This document shows, one piece after another, positions 1 to 6,789 of a stretch of 10,916 nt of DNA. The notes under the pieces are model-generated. The model made no database searches and was not told the origin of the DNA. It saw nothing but the letters and a program-made list of their open reading frames with translations. A program made the position numbers and the translations under genes. This stretch comes from an uncultured Eisenbergiella sp. (GTDB taxonomy: Bacteria > Bacillota > Clostridia > Lachnospirales > Lachnospiraceae). How positions within the stretch are numbered: the first letter of the stretch is position 1; every line of letters begins with the position of its first letter. The stretch is from contig CARDPF010000089.1 in the NCBI GenBank assembly GCA_948960675.1, positions 1 through 10,916 of the forward strand, given 5' to 3'.

Positions 1-183
1 ATGGCAGTCCGGGAAATTCCACCGTTTGCAGGTCACCATGTGCGGCCGCCCACGCACCCCCTCCGCCCTGCAGGCATCCCCCACCCGCCGCAGCCTTCCC
101 CCTGACAGACACGCTAAGAAACTCAAAGCGCATCAAAACCGGCAATTTAAGCTTACCGGCTACAATGTGTCTGACGATAGGAA
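1..183. other. Non-coding left edge, no gene recognised
   Basis: I see no protein family on either strand. Open frames crossing this stretch have unusual, low-complexity composition and run antisense into the transporter gene on the right, so I treat them as chance. At 8-22 there is a near copy of part of the inverted-repeat arm found at 184-210: both contain TCCG, then GAAATTCCA, with one extra G here, and CCGTTTGC follows in both places. The repeat family may therefore continue to the left of the window. Confidence 0.4.
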
Positions 184-267
184 GCTGCATCCGGAAATTC
201 CAAGGCAGGCCATCCTCCAGCCGTTTGCGCCCTACCGGCAGCCTGCCTTGGAATTTCCGGATGCAGC
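184..267. repeat. Perfect 27-bp inverted repeat with 30-nt loop
   Basis: The left arm 184-210 (starting GCTGCATCCGGAAATTCC) is the exact reverse complement of the right arm 241-267, and 30 nt separate them (211-240). It lies 23 bp after the stop codon of the transporter at 291. A stem this long with a 30-nt loop and no U-tract on either side is not a standard intrinsic terminator. It could stabilise the 3' end of the transporter mRNA, form a cruciform, or be a small non-autonomous repeat. Only the inverted repeat itself is certain. Confidence 0.85.
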
Positions 268-290
268 CCCCTGTCCTGTCAGGCAAAATT

Positions 291-1919
291 CTATTTTTCC
301 TGCCTGTGGCTTTGGATGTTTTTGCAGAGGAACAGGCTTGCCAGCATGAGGATGACGCCAAAGAGCAGGCTGATCCACGCGTTTTGTACAAATCCTGCCA
401 AAATGTAGGTCACGAAGGAAACCGCCGCCGCCAGCACCGCATAGGGAAGCTGGGTGGACACATGGCTGACGTGTTCGCACTGGGCGCCCGCGCTGGCCAT
501 AATGGTGGTGTCCGAAATCGGGGAACAGTGGTCGCCGCATACCGCGCCCGCCATACAGGCGGAAATGGAAATGACCATCAGTTCATGGTTGGAGTTGGCA
601 AACACAAATACCACGATGGGAATCAGGATCCCGAAGGTTCCCCAGGAGGTTCCCGTTGCAAATGCCAGGAAACAGCCTACCAGGAAAATGATCGCGGGCA
701 GCATGTTCATCAGTCCTCCTGCGGCCCCCTCCATCACCGACGCCACAAACTCGGCCGCGCCAAGGCTGTCGGTCATGGCTTTGAGCGTCCAGGCAAAGGT
801 CAGGATCAGGATGGCGGGAACCATGGCCTTAAAACCCTCCGGAATACAGGACATGATCTCATGGAAAGAAAGCACCCTGCGGATCAGATATAAGACCACG
901 GTAAACAAAAGTCCGAAAAATCCTCCCAGCGCCAATCCCACGGAAGCATCGCTCTGGGAAAAGCTGGTTACAAAATCCGTTCCGCTAAAGAACCCGCCGG
1001 TATAAAGCATCCCGACGACGCAGCAGATAATCAGGCTGACCACCGGAATGACCAGATCGACCACCTTGCCGTTGGTGGAAATTTTATCCGCATTTTCCAT
1101 GCCGGCATAGGGGCGTTCCTTGGTGGTATAAAGATCCCCGCGCTCCATCGCATTTTTCTCATGGACAGCCATGGAGCCGAAATCTATGTGCATGATGGCT
1201 ATGGCCACCATCATGAAAATGGTCAAAAGCGCATAGAAATTGTAGGGAATGGCCTGCATAAACAAAGAGAAGCCGTCTTCCCCCTCCACAAAGCCCGTCA
1301 CGGCTGCCGCCCAGGAGGAAATCGGCGCGATGATGCATACCGGGGCTGCGGTAGCGTCAATTAAGTAGGCCAGCTTTGCCCGTGAAATCTTGTGCTTGTC
1401 CGTCACGGGACGCATGACGCTGCCCACCGTAAGGCAGTTGAAATAATCGTCAATAAAAATCAGCACCCCCAGCGCGATTGTGGCAAGCTGCGCGCCCACA
1501 CGGGATTTGATATGACTGCTGGCAAAACGCCCAAAGGCGGCAGAACCCCCCGCCCGGTTCATGAGCGCCACGATTGCGCCCAAAAGGACGAGGAAAATCA
1601 GGATCCCCACGTTATAGCCGTCGGAAAGGACACCCAAAAAGCCGTCCTCAAAGATGTGCATGACGGTTTTCTCAAAGGAAAAGCCCGCGTAAAACAGTCC
1701 CCCCACCAGCACGCCCACAAACAGGGAGCTGTACACCTCCTTGGTAATGAGCGCCAGCCCGATGGCCACCAGGGGCGGTACCAGCGCCCAGAAGGTCGCG
1801 TACATGGACGGGACGTAGGAAGCGTCTGCGTCCGCCGCAAAGACCGTGATGCTGCACAAAAGCGCCATGCATACGGCCGCCAAAGCTGCAGGTTTGATTC
1901 TGCGTAAAAAAGTTTGCAT
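291..1919 (-). CDS. NhaC-superfamily transporter, probable lysine transporter (LysW-type)
   Basis: This 542-residue polytopic membrane protein belongs to the Na+/H+ antiporter NhaC superfamily (COG1757). The N-terminus has a signal-like hydrophobic stretch (about 11-28, ending AFA before AD), then many membrane segments. Family landmarks visible are IDDYFN at 156-161, DATAAPVCIIAPISSW at 188-203, and near the C-terminal third FATGTSWGTFG and GDHCSPISDTTIMAS. The ATG at 1919 follows AAAGGGGA at 1934-1927. NhaC relatives move Na+/H+ or exchange organic acids. Here the leader is a lysine riboswitch, and NhaC-type genes under L-box control have been proposed in comparative genomics as lysine transporters (called LysW). 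I infer lysine uptake, induced when lysine is scarce. It appears to be a single-gene transcript with its own promoter. The family is near certain. The substrate rests on the riboswitch. Confidence 0.9.
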   Translation of the reverse strand: MQTFLRRIKPAALAAVCMALLCSITVFAADADASYVPSMYATFWALVPPLVAIGLALITKEVYSSLFVGVLVGGLFYAGFSFEKTVMHIFEDGFLGVLSDGYNVGILIFLVLLGAIVALMNRAGGSAAFGRFASSHIKSRVGAQLATIALGVLIFIDDYFNCLTVGSVMRPVTDKHKISRAKLAYLIDATAAPVCIIAPISSWAAAVTGFVEGEDGFSLFMQAIPYNFYALLTIFMMVAIAIMHIDFGSMAVHEKNAMERGDLYTTKERPYAGMENADKISTNGKVVDLVIPVVSLIICCVVGMLYTGGFFSGTDFVTSFSQSDASVGLALGGFFGLLFTVVLYLIRRVLSFHEIMSCIPEGFKAMVPAILILTFAWTLKAMTDSLGAAEFVASVMEGAAGGLMNMLPAIIFLVGCFLAFATGTSWGTFGILIPIVVFVFANSNHELMVISISACMAGAVCGDHCSPISDTTIMASAGAQCEHVSHVSTQLPYAVLAAAVSFVTYILAGFVQNAWISLLFGVILMLASLFLCKNIQSHRQEK

Positions 1920-2046
1920 AAAAAAATCCCCTTTCTCTTATTCTTGCCGGAACGTCTCCCTTTACGGAAAACGCTTCCCGGCACATTGGCAGAAGGGGAA
2001 AGCGCAAGGCAAATATGTCCGTTTGACAATAACGGATTTCCTACCG
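1920..2046 (-). promoter_or_regulatory. Riboswitch expression platform overlapping the Shine-Dalgarno
   Basis: Between the aptamer and the start codon, the RNA has a hairpin at 2036-2018 (TCCGTT, 7-nt loop, AACGGA). A pyrimidine stretch TTTCCCCTTCT (2001-1991) is complementary to AGAGAAAGGGGA, which contains the Shine-Dalgarno (1927-1938). Between them, TGCCGG and CCGGCA can pair. The Shine-Dalgarno arm is followed directly by seven Ts and then the ATG. The same stem could hide the ribosome site, and with the U7 it could also act as a terminator. The pairings are visible in the sequence. The on/off mechanism is inference. Confidence 0.5.
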
Positions 2047-2206
2047 ATGATAGCGCTCCACTAAAGTGACAGTCTACCACATCTTCTGTGGCATCCCAGG
2101 AAACGGGCCGGGCTTTCCCTTTTCCTTCGGCGACATCCCCTTTCCCACAAACCCGGCTGCCCGCCGCAAACGTTTATGGTACTGATGAATACCGCGCCTC
2201 TACCAT
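2047..2206 (-). promoter_or_regulatory. Lysine riboswitch (L-box) aptamer
   Basis: Read on the minus strand, the leader contains the conserved L-box blocks in order: AGAGGCGCG next to the 5' side of P1, GGGGATGTCGCCGAAG in the centre, then CTGTCA and GTGGAGCGCTATC at the 3' end. P1 forms from ATGGTAG (2206-2200) with CTATCAT (2053-2047), including one G-U pair. P3 (AGGAAA with TTTCCT), P4 (CCACA, loop, TGTGG) and P5 (CACT, TTA, GTGG) can all be drawn. The length of about 160 nt fits the family. It binds free lysine and normally switches the downstream gene off, here the NhaC-type transporter. The match to conserved core segments is strong, but no covariance model was run. Confidence 0.92.
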
Positions 2207-2213
2207 GTAATTG

Positions 2214-2242
2214 CTTTTACCACATTTCGACACAAATGTCAA
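2214..2242 (-). promoter_or_regulatory. Sigma-A type promoter for the riboswitch-transporter transcript
   Basis: On the minus strand there is a perfect TTGACA -35 box (2242-2237), a 17-nt spacer and TAAAAG as the -10 box (2219-2214, four of six consensus bases). The predicted start near 2207 coincides with the first bases of the P1 helix of the lysine aptamer at 2206. That agreement supports both calls. Confidence 0.7.
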
Positions 2243-2282
2243 GCCTGTCTTTTACTAAACACACGACAAACGTTATTATTCA

Positions 2283-2312
2283 GTAACAGTTCAGACCTGT
2301 CTGAACTGTTAC
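2283..2312. repeat. Perfect palindrome, hairpin 1 of the repeat cluster
   Basis: GTAACAGTTCAGAC (2283-2296) and GTCTGAACTGTTAC (2299-2312) are exact reverse complements separated by CT. In RNA this gives about a 12-bp stem with a 6-nt loop on either strand. It lies about 40 bp upstream of the transporter promoter and downstream of the response-regulator gene. No U-tract follows on either strand, so it is not a textbook terminator, although it could still impede polymerase or protect a 3' end. Confidence 0.8.
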
Positions 2313-2327
2313 ATTATTCACGGTTCA

Positions 2328-2352
2328 GGAATGCGCACAAACTGCGCATTCC
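2328..2352. repeat. 10-bp perfect hairpin, hairpin 2 of the repeat cluster
   Basis: GGAATGCGCA (2328-2337) pairs perfectly with TGCGCATTCC (2343-2352) around a CAAAC loop. An outer GTTC/GAAC pairing can extend it. It belongs to the same dense hairpin cluster as the flanking repeats. I see no coding content here. Confidence 0.75.
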
Positions 2353-2375
2353 GTGAGAACATGATGCAGGCGTGA

Positions 2376-2414
2376 GGGGCGGTTTTTGCGCAGCAAAACT
2401 CAAATTACCGCCCC
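2376..2414 (-). terminator. Nested hairpin at the end of the response-regulator gene, possible terminator
   Basis: GGGGCGGT (2376-2383) pairs with ACCGCCCC (2407-2414), and inside it TTTTGC (2384-2389) pairs with GCAAAA (2393-2398) around a 3-nt loop. The outer arm overlaps the last codons and the stop codon (2405-2407) of the response-regulator gene. Its position fits transcription termination or 3'-end protection of the importer operon, but no U-tract follows the outer stem, so the function is uncertain. Confidence 0.4.
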
Positions 2415-3172
2415 GAATCGTTACTATGAACGGCCCCGGGCCGTGAATAGTAACGGTATTCCTTTGGCGTAACACCGTATTTTTCCTTAAAAAGTTTGGC
2501 AAAATGCTGGCTTTTCTGATAGCCCACCTGAATCATCACTTCCTGCACCTTGCAATCCGTCTCCTCCAAGAGCTTGGCCGCTTTCTGCATCCGCACATCC
2601 GTAATATAGCCGGAAACATTCACGCCAACAAGTTCCTTAAAAATTTTTGATAAATAGGCCGGATGCAGATGCGCCACTTCCCCCAGCGTTTCCAGGGAAA
2701 GATCTGTTGCATAGTTTTCCCCGATATAGCTTTTGAGGTATGCAATGATCCCTTCCCTGTCCCCGGGCCTGCCTGTCTGCCTGCCCCCTGCCTTTTCCCG
2801 CTCCAAATATTTTTGCAAAACCCGCTCCAGCGTTTCCACGAAATCCTCCCGCAGCACGGGTTTCACCAGGTAATCCGATACACCGTAGTACAGCGCCTGT
2901 TTGGCGTATGCAAAGTCGCTGTACCCTGACAGGATAATCACTTTTGTGCCCAAACCGTTCTCCTCGATATAGCGGCACAAGTCCAACCCCGATACCTTCG
3001 GCATCCGGATGTCCGTAACCAAAAGCTCCGGCCTGTGGTCGCGGATCAGATCCCGGGCAAGGGACCCGCCGTTGGCCGTAAGAACCCTGTCAAAGCCGTA
3101 CAGATTCCAATCCACCAGCCCGGCGATATAAGTCACCATATAGGATTCGTCATCCACTATCAAAACTGTCAT
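2405..3172 (-). CDS. YesN-like response regulator with AraC-type DNA-binding domain
   Basis: This 255-residue cytoplasmic transcription regulator has a receiver domain at about 1-120, with acidic pair D7-D8, phospho-acceptor D54 in VTDIRMP and K104 in DYLVKP. A two-helix AraC/XylS DNA-binding domain occupies about 140-245. It is shorter than classical YesN (about 365 residues) because it lacks the long middle region. The ATG at 3172 follows GAGGGGG. It begins 56 bp after the sensor-kinase gene and is the last gene of the importer unit. It is probably phosphorylated by that kinase and activates the importer promoter. The final residues (from about 240, including GAVHSNDSGR) are unusual: AraC domains normally end near the KEYRYYSR segment, and these codons lie inside a palindromic repeat, so the tail may be read-through into an inserted element. 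Confidence 0.92.
   Translation of the reverse strand: MTVLIVDDESYMVTYIAGLVDWNLYGFDRVLTANGGSLARDLIRDHRPELLVTDIRMPKVSGLDLCRYIEENGLGTKVIILSGYSDFAYAKQALYYGVSDYLVKPVLREDFVETLERVLQKYLEREKAGGRQTGRPGDREGIIAYLKSYIGENYATDLSLETLGEVAHLHPAYLSKIFKELVGVNVSGYITDVRMQKAAKLLEETDCKVQEVMIQVGYQKSQHFAKLFKEKYGVTPKEYRYYSRPGAVHSNDSGR
2419..2455. repeat. Palindromic repeat inside the 3' end of the response-regulator gene
   Basis: The arms 2419-2435 and 2439-2455 (GGCCGTGAATAGTAACG) are reverse complements at 15 of 17 positions, with a 3-nt loop. The right arm recurs with one mismatch at 9109-9125. A related segment, GTTACATTATTCACGG, is at 2308-2323, so the arms also bracket the whole hairpin cluster 2283-2455. This suggests a dispersed palindromic element. 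It encodes the last part of the response regulator. Confidence 0.7.
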
Positions 3173-3228
3173 TTTCCCCCTCGTTTCCGGGTTGTCCTCC
3201 TGCGCTGCCCTTTTATGCCCGCCAGCAG

Positions 3229-4908
3229 TTACCCCGCCGTTTCATCCACTTTTATGGTAAAGGAGACCAGCAGCCCGCCCCAGACGCTTCTGCCAAATTC
3301 CAGCCCGGCGCTTTCGTCATAAAAATTGACCAGCCTTTGGTTCACGTTCCAAAGCCCCACGCTGCTCCCCTCTTCCCTCTCCTTTTTCCCGATCCGCTCC
3401 ACCAGCTTTTTCACCTCGGCATCCGTCATACCGTCCCCGTCGTCGGATATTTCAAACCGGACCCGCAATCCTGCCACCCGGCAGGCCTTGACAAAGATGT
3501 GTTTGGCATTTTCCCTCTCCTCGATGGCATGCTCAATTGCATTTTCAATCACAGGCTGCAAAATCAGCGGAATAATGGGCTTGCCCGCCAGTTCCCCTGA
3601 AACGTTGATGGTATATTCCAGGTTTTTGCGCATTGCCATAATGGAGAGATACGCGCGCGCATAGGAAACCTCTTCGCCGATGGTGGTCATGGATTTATTT
3701 TCCGTGCAATACCGGTAATAGCGGGACAAATGCATGGCCATCTGTGTCACTGCCACAGGCTGGTCGGCCACCGTCACGATATAGGATAGGCTGTTATAAA
3801 GGAAGTGGGGGTTGATTTGCAGCTGCAGCTGCCTAAGTTCCGCCTGGTTGCGCAGCTGCTGCTCCGTCATCATGGAATCAATCAGCTGCCGGATTCTGGC
3901 AGTCATCCGGTTAAACTGCTCAAACACATAAGAAAATTCGTTATCCGGCAGTTCCGTAATCCGTGCATTCAAATCGCCGCTTTCCACCTGCCTTAAATTT
4001 TCGGTTATGATTTTTAACTGTAGTAAAATATTACTGTAGTATAAAACCATGAAGACAAGCCCTGCCGCCATCATCCCCAAAAACAGCACACCCGTGACAC
4101 GGGTAATTTTCCCCACAGGGCTCATCATTTCCTCCACCGGATAATAGGAGACAGCCTTCAACCCGTTTTTGAGGGCAGCAGTCTGCACAATCTGGTATCT
4201 GTCCCCCAAAGCCTCCAGTTCCAGTTCCTGTATGTTTCCGTCCCCCCTTTTTGCCAGCGCCTCCAGCAGTTCCTTCTCCACTTCCGTGACGGGAAACAGG
4301 CTTTTGGCGTCCGGCCTTATCAAAAGCGTACCGCCGCTTCCCATGCCGAAAGCCATGTTTTTGATTTTGTAAAGGTAATCCCTGTCCATGCGGATAATCA
4401 GATAGGGCTCGTCGTCCCACCGGTCCCAGTCCGTCTTGTAAAGCCTGGAAAAATATACCTCGTTTTTCCAGACAAACCACCGGTTATCTTTTGCCATGGG
4501 GAGAATCCCTTCCTCCACGTCAGATATGTTTATGGTGGTGACAATACGGCCGGACTTTGGCCAATGCAGGATGAACTCCGCCATTCCCACCGTACTTTTT
4601 TGGCGGCTGCCCAAATATTGTTTCATATCAATGACGCTCATCACAAATTTGTAGCTGTCATACTTTCCGTCCAGCACCAGCTGCAAATCCTTTAAATTCC
4701 CGCTGTTTAAAATTCCGTCCGCTTCGATTTCGATTTCCTTGATTTTCTGCTCCAAAAGGACGCCCGCGTGCTCCATCTGAATCCGCGCAATGCTTTTGAG
4801 GGAACGCTGCAGGGTTTCCGCACTGTATTGGTATAAGATGAAAAAACTGGCCAGAATCATGACCCAGAAAAACACAAAGATAAAATAGATGGATTTGATT
4901 TTTTTCAT
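3229..4908 (-). CDS. YesM-like sensor histidine kinase (His_kinase family, HAMP)
   Basis: This 559-residue membrane sensor kinase has a first membrane helix at about 5-25, an extracytoplasmic sensing region to about 270 and a second helix at about 273-298. A HAMP linker (PDNEFSYVFEQFNRMTARI) follows, then the His_kinase domain with H368 in QINPHFLYNSLSYI. The HATPase domain has the N-box (N456 in QPVIENAIEHA), the G1 box DDGDG at 489-493 and a C-terminal GLWNVNQRL. The ATG at 4908 is preferred because GGGGGAGG lies just upstream; an in-frame TTG at 4947 would add 13 residues but lacks support. It sits between the binding-protein gene (130-bp gap with a hairpin) and the response regulator (56-bp gap). 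It probably senses the imported sugar, or the sugar-loaded binding protein, and phosphorylates the neighbouring regulator. The ligand is unknown. Confidence 0.93.
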   Translation of the reverse strand: MKKIKSIYFIFVFFWVMILASFFILYQYSAETLQRSLKSIARIQMEHAGVLLEQKIKEIEIEADGILNSGNLKDLQLVLDGKYDSYKFVMSVIDMKQYLGSRQKSTVGMAEFILHWPKSGRIVTTINISDVEEGILPMAKDNRWFVWKNEVYFSRLYKTDWDRWDDEPYLIIRMDRDYLYKIKNMAFGMGSGGTLLIRPDAKSLFPVTEVEKELLEALAKRGDGNIQELELEALGDRYQIVQTAALKNGLKAVSYYPVEEMMSPVGKITRVTGVLFLGMMAAGLVFMVLYYSNILLQLKIITENLRQVESGDLNARITELPDNEFSYVFEQFNRMTARIRQLIDSMMTEQQLRNQAELRQLQLQINPHFLYNSLSYIVTVADQPVAVTQMAMHLSRYYRYCTENKSMTTIGEEVSYARAYLSIMAMRKNLEYTINVSGELAGKPIIPLILQPVIENAIEHAIEERENAKHIFVKACRVAGLRVRFEISDDGDGMTDAEVKKLVERIGKKEREEGSSVGLWNVNQRLVNFYDESAGLEFGRSVWGGLLVSFTIKVDETAG

Positions 4909-4979
4909 GTCTCCTCCCCCAATCCTTTGTTTGGCAGTCCCGTACAAACCCGGACCGTTACTTCATCTTACCATATACC

Positions 4980-5016
4980 ATGGGGAACCGCCACTTTTCC
5001 TGTGACGGTTCCCCAT
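4980..5016 (-). terminator. Strong hairpin between binding-protein and kinase genes (attenuator or stabiliser)
   Basis: ATGGGGAACCG-C-CAC (4980-4994) pairs with GTG-A-CGGTTCCCCAT (5002-5016), a 15-bp stem with one mismatch and a 7-nt loop. It starts 22 bp after the binding-protein stop codon. There is no U-tract, so I expect partial attenuation or protection of the upstream mRNA rather than full termination. That would leave the kinase and regulator less expressed than the binding protein. Confidence 0.6.
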
Positions 5017-5038
5017 CCGTTTTGCCTATGCTGCGGCT

Positions 5039-6688
5039 TTATTTTACGGTCTTATACCACTCGTTGATTTCTTTGGTAATCTGTTCGCCGCCCTGTGCTT
5101 TCCAGTCCTCCACGAATTTGTCGAACGCATCAATGGATTCGTTGCCGTAAATGATGTTGGTATAAACCTGCTTCTCCATGGTCTGCAGCTGTTCCCAGTT
5201 CTTTTTCATGGTCTCGGTGGGTTCCGCATTAAACAGGGAGGAAATCAATTCATCCTTGTGCGCGTAAGCAACCGCATAGCCCTCCGCCATGTCGGGCACC
5301 GTTTCAAAATCGGATGCCGCACGGATCTGTCCGCCGGTCTCAGGGGTTTTGCCCTCTGCGATATCCGCATATGCCTGCATGGTATCCAGCGCCGGGGAGT
5401 TTTTGAGAACCGTGGATTTACCGGGCATGAAAGGATCCGTTACCGGCGGGTCAAATTTGGCGGTATCAAACACCACTTCCCCGTCCACCATGTCATAGTC
5501 ATAGCCTTCCAAATATCCGTATGTAAAATCACCCGTTCCGAAAGCCCCGTCATAGAGCCAGTCATAATACGCAAAGAATGCTTCCATATTGTTGAAGTTT
5601 TTATTGAACATCAGCCAGCCGTCGTTGACTTCCGCACTCTGGTAGGTGGGATCGCCGTTGTCCTGCCGGATGGTGGGATAGGCTTTGATCACTGCGTCGG
5701 GCGCTACGCTGGTCACGTCGCGTACGGAATTAATTGCCCAGGGACGCCCCACAAAAATACCGGCCTTTCCTTCCGTAAACTGCATCATGGCATCCCATGC
5801 GCCGGTTGCCGCTGCCTCCTGGAAAATCCAGCCGTTGGCATGCCACTGCGCCATGCGCTCCAATGTCTTTTTGTTTCCTTCATGGATGGAACCGTACATC
5901 AACTCACCGTTTTCATCCTCCTGCCATACATTAGGAAGGAACTTACCGGTATTTGCGGAAAAAAGGTTCACAGGATCCGCCACCCAGCCGGTATTATATA
6001 TGCTGTCCCCTGCATAAGCAAAACCGTAAGTATCCTTCTGGCCGTTGCCGTCCGGATCGTCCTCTGTGAACGCTTTGATAACCGCCTCAAACTCGTCCAT
6101 GTTGGTGGGCGCCTGCAATCCCAGGTTATCCAGCCAATCCTGCCGGATAATCATAACCTGTCCTTCCGTCAGGCGGGGCGCACAGGCCAGTCCGTAGGTC
6201 TTTCCGTCCTTCATGACCGGATAAAAGGTCTGGGGATACTGGTCATAAATTTTCTTGATTCTCTCCGGCATATATTTTTCAATATCCTCGTCCAGCTGTT
6301 TTACCTGTCCGGACTCGATCATGTCGGCAATCATCTGCGTGCCGTACACCGGGAAAACGTCCGGAAGCTCCTCGGAGCCTGTGAGCGCAAGGCGCAGCTT
6401 GGTATCATAGTTGCCGGCATCCCCGCCAAGCAGTGTAGTCTCCATCTTAATGCCCAGCTTTTCCACTGCCAGATCTACCATGGGATTTTTGTTGATGTCC
6501 TCCCCGTCCCCATACCGGCCCGTATTCTCGTCCAGCTGCTTTGCAATCTTGATGGTCACCACCGGATCATACTTTCCGTCCGCATTTTTCGTGGCTGCCG
6601 CCGTACCGCCGCCGCCCTGATTCCCGCATCCGCCTACTACCACTGCCGATGCCAGAACCAAAGAAAGGACTGCTTTTTTTGCTTTCAT
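5039..6688 (-). CDS. Extracellular solute-binding lipoprotein (LplA-like, family 1)
   Basis: This is the 549-residue substrate receptor of the neighbouring ABC importer, anchored to the outer face of the membrane. The N-terminus is a lipoprotein signal: MKAKK, a hydrophobic core, then VGGC with the lipidated cysteine at 21. The mature part is typical of large sugar-binding proteins, with RQDWLDNLGL, then a DPDGNGQKDTYGF loop near 210-222, which resembles a calcium-binding loop common in this group. The length of about 550 fits the LplA group. The ATG at 6688 follows AGGAGGAG at 6-7 nt spacing. It is the third gene of the unit, 101 bp after the second permease, with a hairpin in that gap. Probable ligands are oligosaccharides, judged only by family. 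The window contains no glycoside hydrolase to narrow the substrate. Confidence 0.93.
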   Translation of the reverse strand: MKAKKAVLSLVLASAVVVGGCGNQGGGGTAAATKNADGKYDPVVTIKIAKQLDENTGRYGDGEDINKNPMVDLAVEKLGIKMETTLLGGDAGNYDTKLRLALTGSEELPDVFPVYGTQMIADMIESGQVKQLDEDIEKYMPERIKKIYDQYPQTFYPVMKDGKTYGLACAPRLTEGQVMIIRQDWLDNLGLQAPTNMDEFEAVIKAFTEDDPDGNGQKDTYGFAYAGDSIYNTGWVADPVNLFSANTGKFLPNVWQEDENGELMYGSIHEGNKKTLERMAQWHANGWIFQEAAATGAWDAMMQFTEGKAGIFVGRPWAINSVRDVTSVAPDAVIKAYPTIRQDNGDPTYQSAEVNDGWLMFNKNFNNMEAFFAYYDWLYDGAFGTGDFTYGYLEGYDYDMVDGEVVFDTAKFDPPVTDPFMPGKSTVLKNSPALDTMQAYADIAEGKTPETGGQIRAASDFETVPDMAEGYAVAYAHKDELISSLFNAEPTETMKKNWEQLQTMEKQVYTNIIYGNESIDAFDKFVEDWKAQGGEQITKEINEWYKTVK

Positions 6689-6745
6689 ATTCTTCTCCTC
6701 CTATAAGATAATGTGCGCCTTACGTGAAACCCGTTTAGCCGCTAT

Positions 6746-6774
6746 AATCAAACCTCTTTTTGAGGCATTTGATT
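6746..6774 (-). repeat. Intergenic hairpin upstream of the binding-protein gene
   Basis: AATCAAACCTC (6746-6756) pairs with GAGG-CA-TTTGATT (6762-6774) around a five-base loop, an 11-bp stem with a 2-nt bulge. It lies in the gap between the second permease and the binding protein. No U-tract follows on the coding strand, so it may protect a processed mRNA carrying the binding-protein gene. No convincing internal promoter is seen. Confidence 0.5.
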
Positions 6775-6789
6775 CGCTGTAACCCTACT

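Noticed and set aside
165..893. Long plus-strand open frame (242 codons), and others antisense to the transporter
   Set aside because: It lies opposite the clear NhaC-family gene. The composition is unlike a protein family and no ribosome site supports it.
2023..2053. Plus-strand TTGACA with a -10-like GATGAT 17 bp later
   Set aside because: The TTGACA begins in the stem and runs into the loop of a riboswitch-leader hairpin, the -10 is weak, and no plus-strand gene follows.
4909..4947. Alternative TTG start of the sensor kinase adding 13 residues
   Set aside because: The ATG at 4908 has a strong ribosome site. The extra residues would be translated from that same ribosome-site sequence.
5258..6706. 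482-codon plus-strand open frame opposite the binding-protein gene
   Set aside because: The minus strand encodes a complete lipoprotein binding protein with a signal peptide and a strong ribosome site. The antisense frame is a codon-bias shadow.
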